DNA of 7,869 bases, taken from positions 1 to 7,869 of the forward strand of contig JAKONB010000591.1 of NCBI GenBank assembly GCA_022702195.1. Direction: 5' to 3'. The position numbers were made by a program, and so were the translations under genes. Of the stretch, positions 1 through 7,730 are shown piece after piece. Within the stretch, counting starts at the first letter, position 1. Every line of letters starts with the position of its first letter. The notes under the pieces were generated by a model. That model did not search any database and was not told where the DNA came from. It was given only the letters and a program-made list of their open reading frames with translations. The DNA comes from Beijerinckiaceae bacterium (GTDB taxonomy: Bacteria > Pseudomonadota > Alphaproteobacteria > Rhizobiales > Beijerinckiaceae).

Positions 1-1583
1 GAACGCTGAACGCCGCGATCGTGGAGGCACGCCAGGTGGCGCAGCATTCCGTCGACGCCGCGACGCTCAACCGGTTCGTGACCACCGTGGTGCTGGAGGC
101 GCGCGGCATCTACGCCGCGAAGGACAGGACCGACGCGGAGAAATATGCCGCCCGGCTGCGCCAGAATCTTGAGGGCATGAACGCGCTGCTCAAGGACTGG
201 GCGCCCCGGGTCACCTCCAGCGAGCGACCGTACTTCGCCAAGATCGTCGAAGGGGCCGCCGCTTTCACGCCGCTGCGGCTGGAGACGGCCCGTCTCGGCA
301 CCGAGGTATCGCCGCGGGCGGCGGCCGACCAGGGCTTCAACGAGGCCAACCGGGCGAATCGGCAAGTTTTCCAGAACAGCATCGACGCCCTGGTGGCGAG
401 CAACCAAGCCGAGCTTGCCGCCATCGAGCGGGATACGGACGATCTCTACGAGGGTCGCCTCGCCGTGCTGATCGCGCTCGCCGTCGGCGGTACCTTGGGC
501 TGCCTGGCGATCGGCGCCTATGTCGGCAACCATCAGATCGCCAAACCTCTGGCCGGCGTGTCGGCGGCGATCCGGCGCCTCGCCCAGGGCGATCACGACC
601 TCCCGGCGGTGAAGCCCCGCCGCGACGAGATCGGCGAGATCTGGACCAGCATGCAGGTTTTCGCCGCCGCCATGACGGAGGCCGAATCCCTGCGGAACAG
701 CCAGGGTCAGGCAGCGAGCCTCGCCAGCGCCCGCCGGCGCGCGGAGCGCAACGAACTCGCGGACCGGTTCCAGGATGATGTCGGCAGCCTCGTCACCGAC
801 CTGTCGGAGTCCGCATCCGGGATGGAGGCCATCGCGCGCGCCATGGCGAGCGATGTCGAGCAGACCGGCCGTCAATCGCAGGCCGTTCTCCTGGCCGCCC
901 AGGAGACCGCGAGCAACGTCCAGACGGTGGCCGCCGCCACCGAGGAACTCGCGGCCTCGGCCCAGGAGATCGGCCTGCAGGTCGGCCGGACCGCGACGGC
1001 CGCCGCGGGGGCGGTGGAGGATGCGATCCGCACCCAGTCGCGCGTCAAGGTCCTGGCCGAGAGCGCGGCGCGCATCGGAGACGTGGTCGCGCTGATCTCG
1101 CAGATCGCGGGCCAGACCAACCTCCTGGCCCTCAACGCCACGATCGAGGCGGCCCGGGCCGGAGAGGCGGGACGCGGATTCGCCGTGGTGGCCACGGAGG
1201 TCAAGGATCTCGCGGCGCAGACCGCGCGGGCGACGGAGGAGATCACCGCCCAGATCGCCACGATCCAGGACGCGACCCGCGAAACGGTCGGCGCGATCAC
1301 CGAGATCGGCACGGCCATCGGCGACGTTCACCGCATCGCCCAGGGGGTGGCCACGGCCGTGGAACAGCAGCAGGCCGCCACCCAGGACATCGCCCGCAGC
1401 GTGAGCGACGCCGCCCAGGGAACCCAAGCGGTGACGCAAACCATGGAACGGGTGCAGTCGGCCGCGGCCCAGACGGGGGCCGGCGCGACGCAGGTTCTCG
1501 CCTCCGCCGAGCGTCTGGCGCAGCAATCCGGCCGGGTCGGCAGCGAGGTCACACGGTTCGTCGGCGGCATTCGCGCCGCCTGA
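1..1583 (+). CDS. Methyl-accepting chemotaxis protein, 5'-truncated by the window edge
   Basis: This is a transmembrane chemoreceptor that would control the CheA/CheW kinase complex at the inner membrane. The reading frame is open from base 3, so the first in-frame GTG (21) is probably not the true start; the N-terminus and first membrane helix lie outside the window. Counting from base 21, residues 1-144 are a mostly helical ligand-binding region with the VVLEARGIY motif typical of alphaproteobacterial four-helix-bundle receptors. Residues 145-167 form the second membrane helix, and 170-221 a HAMP linker (AKPLAGV, DEIGEI). Residues about 250-515 are the cytoplasmic signalling coiled coil, with the near-invariant hairpin tip at 352-400 (QIAGQTNLLALNATIEAARA, then GRGFAVVATEV). 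The C-terminus ends RFVGGIRAA with no NWETF-like CheR/CheB tether. The ligand cannot be deduced. The stop is TGA at 1581-1583. No che genes are visible, so it looks like an orphan receptor locus. Confidence 0.95.
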   Translation, partial: TLNAAIVEARQVAQHSVDAATLNRFVTTVVLEARGIYAAKDRTDAEKYAARLRQNLEGMNALLKDWAPRVTSSERPYFAKIVEGAAAFTPLRLETARLGTEVSPRAAADQGFNEANRANRQVFQNSIDALVASNQAELAAIERDTDDLYEGRLAVLIALAVGGTLGCLAIGAYVGNHQIAKPLAGVSAAIRRLAQGDHDLPAVKPRRDEIGEIWTSMQVFAAAMTEAESLRNSQGQAASLASARRRAERNELADRFQDDVGSLVTDLSESASGMEAIARAMASDVEQTGRQSQAVLLAAQETASNVQTVAAATEELAASAQEIGLQVGRTATAAAGAVEDAIRTQSRVKVLAESAARIGDVVALISQIAGQTNLLALNATIEAARAGEAGRGFAVVATEVKDLAAQTARATEEITAQIATIQDATRETVGAITEIGTAIGDVHRIAQGVATAVEQQQAATQDIARSVSDAAQGTQAVTQTMERVQSAAAQTGAGATQVLASAERLAQQSGRVGSEVTRFVGGIRAA

Positions 1584-1679
1584 TCGCCGCGCGAGCCTGG
1601 AAAGCGGGGCGCAGGACGCTTAGATCGGCCCGGTGCGACACTTCCCCGACCGGCTTCGCTGGCGCGGCCGGAGCCCCCG

Positions 1680-2740
1680 ATGATCGACACCGAACTGCTC
1701 ACACGCGCCGTCGATCGCGGGCTCATCACCCGGGATCAGGCCGTATCCCTCCGGGCTCTTGCGGAGGAGCGTCCCGATGAGGGGCCGGCGGGCCGCGACG
1801 CCGAGAGCCTGCGCTTCGTATCGGGTTTCGCCGACATCTTCGTCACGATCGGTCTGCTGCTGTTCCTCGGGACCACGGCCTATTTCGGGACCGATCGGCT
1901 CGGGGCGGCCGGCGGCTACGGCTTGGTCGCCCTCCTCGCCTGGGGACTCGCCGAGTTCTTCACCCGGCAGCGGCGCATGGCGTTGCCGAGCATCGTCCTC
2001 CTGCTGATCTTCACCGTCTCGACCTTCGGAGCCGCGACCTTCGCGATCAACGCCGCCACCGGTGGATCCGAGTTCGACACGCTCTGGGGCAATCCCTTCC
2101 TACTGATGGACCGCAGGCCGGGTCCGGTCGCGGGCGGCTCGCTCCTCACGCTGATCCTGGTGGCCTTGCATGACCGGCGTTTCGGCGTGCCGATCACCGT
2201 GGCGGCGGGGGCCGCTTCCCTGGTCGGACTTCTCGGAGGCGCTCTGGGGGCGGCCGCCCCCGGCATCGTGCGGACCTACGGGAGCCTGCTCCTGCTGACA
2301 GGCGGCATCGGCGTCTTCGCCCTCGCCATGCGGTTCGACCTGTCGGACCCGAAGCGGATCACGCGCCGCACCGACATCGCCTTCTGGCTCCATCTCCTGG
2401 CGGCGCCGCTCATCGTCCATCCGATCCTCGGCAGGATGGCGGATCGCGGCGACGCGCGCTCCGCCGGGCTCGTCCTCGCCATCGTGTTGATCCTCGCGGC
2501 GGTGGCGCTCGTCACCGACCGGCGCGCGATCCTCGTCTCCGGCCTCGTCTATGCCGGATTCGCCTTCGGCACCCTGATCCGGCAGGCCGGCTTCTCCGGC
2601 GGTGTCCTGCCGGCGAGCCTGCTGGCGCTCGGGGCCTTCATCCTCCTGCTGAGCGCCGGCTGGCATCCGCTTCGCGAGCGGGTGCTGCGCGCCCTCCCCC
2701 GCCCCTGGGCAGCCCGGCTGCCGCATCCCCTCGGAGCCTG

Positions 2741-2741
<1 letters not shown>
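1680..2741 (+). CDS. Polytopic inner-membrane protein of unknown function (DUF2157-like layout)
   Basis: The product has 353 residues and no recognisable enzyme motif. Residues 1-45 are a soluble N-terminus with a short helical motif (LLTRAVDRGLITRDQAVSLRAL) resembling the N-terminus of DUF2157-type membrane proteins. After that come about ten hydrophobic segments, at roughly 48-70, 74-93, 103-123, 149-163, 168-191, 197-216, 232-250, 262-279, 282-300 and 310-327. Conserved-looking patches are RFVSGFADIFVTIG (45-58) and FWLHLLAAPLIVHP (235-248), the latter with two histidines in or beside a membrane helix; I recall similar patches in uncharacterised proteobacterial proteins. The ATG at 1680 is preceded by GGAG (1670-1673) with 6-nt spacing. 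Its stop overlaps the hslU start by one base, so the two are probably expressed together. A role linked to HslU is only guilt by association. The family assignment is tentative, but the reading frame is solid. Confidence 0.85.
2733..2736 (+). promoter_or_regulatory. Ribosome binding site of hslU inside the preceding gene
   Basis: GGAG lies 4 nt before the hslU ATG, within the last codons of the upstream membrane-protein gene. With the one-base TGATG stop/start overlap at 2739-2743 this suggests translational coupling. Confidence 0.6.
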
Positions 2742-4054
<1,313 letters not shown>

Positions 4055-4086
4055 ACGACGCCGTGAGGCTGGCTCGGATGGATCGA

Positions 4087-4115
4087 TCGGAGCGGGATTC
4101 CCCCCGCCTCGCCGA
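4087..4115. terminator. Imperfect hairpin between convergent genes, possible bidirectional terminator
   Basis: GCGGG (4092-4096) pairs with CCCGC (4103-4107) across a 6-nt loop. The outer TCGG (4087-4090) can pair with CCGA (4112-4115) across a small internal asymmetry. It lies between the hslU stop (4054) and the stop of the small minus-strand gene (4116), where a shared terminator is expected. There is no T-run on either side, so an intrinsic terminator is uncertain. Confidence 0.35.
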
Positions 4116-4445
4116 TCACTCCCCGACCCGCCGCTCGCAGCGTGCCGCGGCGGCGGGAACGCAGGCGATCCCCGGCAGCGAGCAGGCGATCCCATCGTCA
4201 CCGCGCTGACAGATCCGGCATCCGTCGCTCCACTCGGCGCAGGACGGGTCGTCAGGCGGCGCGACCGCCGCCCGATGGGCTGGGGAAGCGGGCGCCAGGA
4301 CGCCGATCAACACGGTGACGACCACCAATCCGGCGATCGCAGCGGCGATCAGGCCGTCGCGGCCATCGGTAACACGCCCGGCCTCGGCGCCGTTACGAGC
4401 CATCATGCGAGTTCCGGACCTGTCGGGCTTGGGGCGGTCGACCAT
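4116..4445 (-). CDS. Small membrane-anchored or secreted six-cysteine protein, function unknown
   Basis: With the ATG at 4445 the product has 109 residues: a polar, basic N-terminus (1-31), one hydrophobic helix (32-51, LIAAAIAGLVVVTVLIGVLA), and a short C-terminal domain of about 58 residues. That domain has six cysteines (69, 76, 79, 88, 95, 103) in the pattern C-x6-C-x2-C-x8-C-x6-C-x7-C, with EWSDGC and PGIAC as its cores. I have seen similar EW-DGC...PGIAC tails in small alphaproteobacterial hypothetical proteins, but know no function. The layout fits an N-in anchor with a periplasmic, possibly disulfide-bonded domain; metal binding is an alternative. The frame remains open upstream to 4643 but that part overlaps the kinase gene and looks non-coding. 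Other plausible starts are ATG 4406 and 4403 (96 or 95 aa); no start has a strong ribosome site. It lies 61 bp downstream of the kinase gene, on the same strand. Confidence 0.7.
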   Translation of the reverse strand: MVDRPKPDRSGTRMMARNGAEAGRVTDGRDGLIAAAIAGLVVVTVLIGVLAPASPAHRAAVAPPDDPSCAEWSDGCRICQRGDDGIACSLPGIACVPAAAARCERRVGE

Positions 4446-4474
4446 GCGCCCGTGTTCGCGTGCGGAGCCTGTCC

Positions 4475-4480
4475 TGTCAA
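4475..4480 (-). promoter_or_regulatory. Perfect -35-like TTGACA box before the small Cys-rich gene
   Basis: Reading the minus strand, TTGACA spans 4480-4475, in the 61-bp gap between the kinase stop and the ATG at 4445. At 17-nt spacing the -10 position is GAACAC, a poor match. If this is a working promoter, transcription would begin at about the 4445 ATG, which would favour the start at 4406 or 4403. Confidence 0.25.
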
Positions 4481-4506
4481 CGCACGGGTCCGGTTCGGTT
4501 GACGTC

Positions 4507-6582
4507 TCAGGCCGCGGCGGCGCGCCGGTCCAGGAGCGATGGGAGGACGCGCAGGTCGAGGGGCTTGGCCAGGAACCCGTCGAACCCGGCCTGCCGGGCG
4601 ATCTCCTCGTCGTCCCGCCCGGCATTCGCCGTGAGGGCCACAAGGTGCAATGGCCCCAATCCGGACGCCGCCTCCGCCGCGCGGATGCGCCGGGCGGTCT
4701 CGAGGCCGTCGAGGCCGGGCATGCGGATGTCGATCAGGGCGAGGTCGAACACACGCTCCGCCGCGATCGATTCCGCATGCCGGTCGAGCGCTTCGACACC
4801 GTCGCGGGCATGGACGACGACGGCCCCGAGGCGCTCCAGGGCCTTGGTCGCCAGGAGGGCGTTGATCGGATTGTCCTCGGCGAGCAGGACATGGACCCGT
4901 GCGACGGCCGAGGATTGCCCCGGCCCATCCGTCTGCGGGAATTCCGCCCGGGGGAAGGATGGCGCTGCGCCGGTATCCGGGATCGGCAGGACGGCCTGGA
5001 TCGGTTCCAGGAGCCGGTCGAGGAGGGACCGGGTCCGGACGGGCTTGACCAGGTAGCTGTCGAAACCGGCGGCGCCGGGCGCCCCGAAGCCCCGTCGGTC
5101 GAAGGGCGAGAGGAGGACGAGGCAACAGCGCACGCCGGCCGCCTTGGCCGCCACGGCGAGGTCCCGGATCGCATCGTCACCCAACGCCCGATCGACGATG
5201 ACGGCGTCGAAGGGGGACCCGGACAGGGCTTCCCGCGCCTCTTCCGCCGAGGCCACCGACTGGGCGGCGCCTCCGGCACGCCCGAGGGCGCGAACGAGGT
5301 AGGGGGCCTGGAACGGCGAGGCCGCCACGATCATGATCCGTCGCCCCGGCAGGATCGGCAGAGGCGCCGGAGCCGCCTCTATCACCGGCAGCGGAAGCCG
5401 CACCGTGAAGGTGGTGCCGCGCCCGACCGTCGATGTCGCCGCGATGCCGCCGCCCATCCGGGTGACGAGCCGGCGGGTGATCGCGAGCCCGAGACCCGTT
5501 CCCTCATGCTGCCGGCTGGCGCTGCCGTCGCCCTGCTCGAACTCCTCGAACAGGATCGGAATCCGCGCCTCGGGGATGCCGGGACCGGTATCCGAGACGG
5601 CCAGGACGAGGTCCCCGGCTTCCTGTCGGATCTCGACACCGACACCGCCTTCCGCCGTGAACTTCACCGCGTTGCCCGCGAGGTTGACGAGGATCTGGCG
5701 CACCCGGTCGGCATCCCCGCGCAGGGTCCGCGGCATGTCGGCCTGCACGTCGAGGGCGATCTCGATGCCCTTGCCCTGCGCGCGCGGCGCCAGCAACTCG
5801 ACGACGCCCTCGGCGATCGCCGCCGGATCGAACGGCTCCGACGCGAGATCGAGCCGACCGGCCTCGATCCGGGAGAAATCCAGGATGCCGTCGATGAGGG
5901 TGAGAAGCGCCTTGCCCGAGGTCCGCACCGCCTCGACATAGGTGCGCTGCTCCAGGTCGAGACCCGTCGCGAGCACGAGGTCGGCCATGCCCAGGATGCC
6001 GTTGAGCGGCGTCCGGAACTCATGGCTGACCGTCGCGAGGAAGCGGGACTTCGCCACGTTGGCGGCCTCGGCCCGGCTGAGGGCCTCATCCAGGGAGCGG
6101 GCGGCCTCGACCCGTTCGGTGATGTCGTACCCGGCACGGAGGCGGTGCAGGTGGCCGTCCCCACCATGCACCGGCATCTCGATGAAGGAGAACCAGCGCG
6201 GCGGCCCCTCGGCGGGTTGGACACGCATCTCGACGCGACGGCTGCCATCGGCGTTGAATCGGGCCTCGCGCTCCTCCAGCACGTCGATCGTGCGGGTCGA
6301 GCCGATCAGGGCCAGGGGCTCGGCCCCGACCAAGCGGCCGAAACCCTCATTGGCGAAGGTGATCCGTTCCTGCGCGTCGCGCTGGACGATGACCTCCGTG
6401 GTGGCCTCCACCAGGGTCCGGTAGCGCTCCTCGCTTTCCGAGAGGCGCCAGACGCGATCCTGGAGGATTTCGAGGTCGACAGTCGCCGGACCGGGCCGGG
6501 GGTGCTTGAGCAGCCAGATCTGCCGGATACCCAGGCCGACGGCGAGGATCAGGAGCGTGAGGGCGAAGCCCAGCATGACCAT
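4507..6582 (-). CDS. Hybrid sensor histidine kinase (TM-PAS-HisKA-HATPase-REC-REC)
   Basis: This is an inner-membrane sensor kinase that should autophosphorylate on His and pass phosphate to its own receiver. I chose ATG 6582 (691 aa) because AAGGAG lies 6 nt upstream; TTG 6657 and ATG 6627/6624 have no such site. A single hydrophobic helix (residues 3-23) is followed by no periplasmic domain, so sensing is probably cytosolic through the PAS domain (52-163, PAC end GYDITERVEAAR). HisKA (176-243) has the H-box VSHEFRTPLNG with His187. The ATPase domain (289-399) has N-box Asn300/Asn304, G1 DTGPG (331-335) and G2 GTGLGL (361-366). Receiver 1 (414-527) keeps Asp464 and Lys513, but the Mg-binding acidic pair is Ala420-Ala421. 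Receiver 2 (about 563-688) is complete: Glu569/Asp570, Asp618, Thr651, Lys673. There is no Hpt domain or adjacent response regulator. The signal is unknown. Confidence 0.95.
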   Translation of the reverse strand: MVMLGFALTLLILAVGLGIRQIWLLKHPRPGPATVDLEILQDRVWRLSESEERYRTLVEATTEVIVQRDAQERITFANEGFGRLVGAEPLALIGSTRTIDVLEEREARFNADGSRRVEMRVQPAEGPPRWFSFIEMPVHGGDGHLHRLRAGYDITERVEAARSLDEALSRAEAANVAKSRFLATVSHEFRTPLNGILGMADLVLATGLDLEQRTYVEAVRTSGKALLTLIDGILDFSRIEAGRLDLASEPFDPAAIAEGVVELLAPRAQGKGIEIALDVQADMPRTLRGDADRVRQILVNLAGNAVKFTAEGGVGVEIRQEAGDLVLAVSDTGPGIPEARIPILFEEFEQGDGSASRQHEGTGLGLAITRRLVTRMGGGIAATSTVGRGTTFTVRLPLPVIEAAPAPLPILPGRRIMIVAASPFQAPYLVRALGRAGGAAQSVASAEEAREALSGSPFDAVIVDRALGDDAIRDLAVAAKAAGVRCCLVLLSPFDRRGFGAPGAAGFDSYLVKPVRTRSLLDRLLEPIQAVLPIPDTGAAPSFPRAEFPQTDGPGQSSAVARVHVLLAEDNPINALLATKALERLGAVVVHARDGVEALDRHAESIAAERVFDLALIDIRMPGLDGLETARRIRAAEAASGLGPLHLVALTANAGRDDEEIARQAGFDGFLAKPLDLRVLPSLLDRRAAAA
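5002..5343 (-). other. Degenerate first receiver domain of the hybrid kinase
   Basis: This is the segment coding for residues 414-527 of the kinase. It has the receiver fold pattern (RRIMIV start, FDAVIVD at 458-464, LLS at 490-492, YLVKPV at 510-515). The acidic pair that coordinates Mg2+ in active receivers is replaced by Ala-Ala, so phosphorylation is doubtful although the acceptor Asp464 remains. It is probably a structural or regulatory pseudo-receiver. Confidence 0.7.
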
Positions 6583-6588
6583 GACGGA

Positions 6589-6594
6589 CTCCTT
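6589..6594 (-). promoter_or_regulatory. Strong ribosome binding site that sets the kinase start
   Basis: Minus-strand AAGGAG is followed by 6 nt and the ATG at 6582. It is the only strong Shine-Dalgarno sequence near the candidate starts, so residues coded further upstream are taken as leader. Confidence 0.75.
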
Positions 6595-6649
6595 CCCGAA
6601 CCAGGCCCTGCGCCGTGTCCCCATCATGCCGCGCGAGGCTGAAGAGCGG

Positions 6650-6670
6650 CTTTCCAAAGGCGCTTAAGCG
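6650..6670. repeat. Two adjacent short palindromes in the divergent kinase/trpA region
   Basis: CTTTCCAAAG (6650-6659, arms CTTT/AAAG) and CGCTTAAGCG (6661-6670, a perfect 10-bp palindrome) sit one base apart between the divergent genes. They could be operator half-sites for a dimeric regulator, or coincidence. The rest of the 229-bp region 6583-6811 holds no small gene that I can support. Confidence 0.3.
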
Positions 6671-6722
6671 TTCCTTGCCGGATCCCGCTCGGGTGGACGA
6701 TGCGCGGCGCGTGCGGTCGCGT

Positions 6723-6751
6723 GCTTCACGGGTCGCCCGCAATGGTGTAGG
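6723..6751 (+). promoter_or_regulatory. Weak candidate promoter for trpA-accD
   Basis: The segment contains GCTTCA (6723-6728), a 17-nt spacer and TGTAGG (6746-6751). Both boxes match the sigma-70 consensus poorly, but a promoter must lie between 6583 and 6811 unless trpA is read from elsewhere. The call rests mainly on position. Confidence 0.2.
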
Positions 6752-6768
6752 CGCGGCGGCTTGATCCC

Positions 6769-6787
6769 AAGCCGGACCGACCGGCTT
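6769..6787 (+). promoter_or_regulatory. Perfect 7-bp hairpin in the trpA leader
   Basis: AAGCCGG (6769-6775) and CCGGCTT (6781-6787) are exact inverted repeats around a 5-nt loop, ending 24 nt before the trpA ATG. No T-run follows and there is no Trp-rich leader peptide, so this is not a classical trp attenuator. It may affect translation initiation or mRNA stability. Confidence 0.35.
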
Positions 6788-6811
6788 CGGAGGCTGCGAG
6801 ACCAAGGCGCC

Positions 6812-7675
6812 ATGACCGCACCTGAAACGACCGCGCCCGCACCGGGTCAGACCCGTATCGCGGCCACCTTCGCGCGATGCCGTGCCGAGGGCCGCGCCGC
6901 CCTCGTGACCTACGTGATGGCCGGCGACCCGGACGGCGAGACCTCGCTGAAGGTTCTTCAGGCGCTGCCGGAGGCGGGGGCCGACATCGTCGAGTTTGGC
7001 CTGCCCTTCACCGATCCGATGGCGGACGGACCCGCGATCCAGGCGGCGGGTCTGCGCGCGCTGAAGGGCGGCCAGGGCGTGGTCAGGACCCTCGATCTCG
7101 TGCGCCGGTTCCGGACCGGCAATGCCGAGACGCCGGTGATCCTGATGGGGTATTACAACCCGATCCATACCTACGGGGTGGAGCGCTTCCTCGATGACGC
7201 GCTGGCCGCCGGAATCGACGGCCTCATCGTCGTCGACCTGCCGCCGGAGGAGGATGACGAACTCTGCCTGCCGGCCCTGGCCAAGGGGCTCGCCTTCATC
7301 CGCCTCGCCACCCCGACCACCGACGAGCAGCGGCTCCCCGCCGTCCTCGCGAACACGGCGGGCTTCGTCTATTATGTGTCGATCACGGGCGTCACCGGAA
7401 CCGCCACACCGGATTTCGACAAGGTCGCCGGAGCCGTGGCGCGCATCCGGCGCCACACCGACCTGCCGATCGTCGTCGGCTTCGGGGTCCGCACCGGGGA
7501 CGACGCGGCCGCGATCGCCCGCGGCGCCGACGGGGTCGTGGTCGGGTCGGCCCTGGTCAACGTCCTGCGCGACTCGCTCGATGCGGATCTGCGGGCGCAG
7601 GACGGGACCGTCGCGGCGGTGACCGCCCTGGTGCGGGACCTCGCAGCGGGCGTGCGCCGGGCCGCGCGCGCCTGA
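6812..7675 (+). CDS. trpA: Tryptophan synthase alpha chain
   Basis: TrpA cleaves indole-3-glycerol phosphate to indole and glyceraldehyde-3-phosphate; indole is channelled to TrpB, which makes tryptophan with serine. From ATG 6812 the protein has 287 residues (E. coli 268), the extra length being a Thr/Ala/Pro-rich N-terminus before the first conserved block at about 14. Catalytic Glu61 lies in EFGLPFTDP and catalytic Asp72 in ADGPAIQ, with the same 11-residue spacing as E. coli Glu49/Asp60. Other family marks are GYYNPI (113-118), the ITGVTGT loop (191-197), GFGV (223-226) and VVGSALV (243-249) for phosphate binding. A TTG at 6761 would give a longer product, but it lies upstream of the leader hairpin and has no good ribosome site; 6812 has AAGG 4 nt before it. 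trpB is not upstream, where a divergent kinase lies instead; accD follows after 55 bp. Confidence 0.97.
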   Translation: MTAPETTAPAPGQTRIAATFARCRAEGRAALVTYVMAGDPDGETSLKVLQALPEAGADIVEFGLPFTDPMADGPAIQAAGLRALKGGQGVVRTLDLVRRFRTGNAETPVILMGYYNPIHTYGVERFLDDALAAGIDGLIVVDLPPEEDDELCLPALAKGLAFIRLATPTTDEQRLPAVLANTAGFVYYVSITGVTGTATPDFDKVAGAVARIRRHTDLPIVVGFGVRTGDDAAAIARGADGVVVGSALVNVLRDSLDADLRAQDGTVAAVTALVRDLAAGVRRAARA

Positions 7676-7730
7676 TTTCAAGAAGCCTCGTGCCGAACAC
7701 CACGATCCCGCGGACAAGGACGTCATCGCG

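Noticed and set aside
1563..1580. Hairpin GGCGGC/GCCGCC at the end of the chemoreceptor gene as a terminator
   Set aside because: It lies within the coding sequence (codons for GGIRAA), has no following T-run, and such GC repeats are frequent here.
1584..1679. Search for a heat-shock (sigma-32-type) promoter before the hslU operon
   Set aside because: No pair of boxes with acceptable sequence and spacing was found; the gap must hold any local promoter, but I cannot point to one.
4315..6642. A 775-codon plus-strand open frame opposite the histidine kinase
   Set aside because: It is antisense to an unmistakable kinase, its translation is Arg/Gly/Asp-rich with no domain, and long antisense frames are expected where third positions are nearly all G or C.
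6583..6657. Longer kinase N-terminus from TTG 6657 or ATG 6627
   Set aside because: No ribosome site precedes those starts, whereas AAGGAG is placed well for ATG 6582, and the extra residues are Arg/Ser-rich without a signal.
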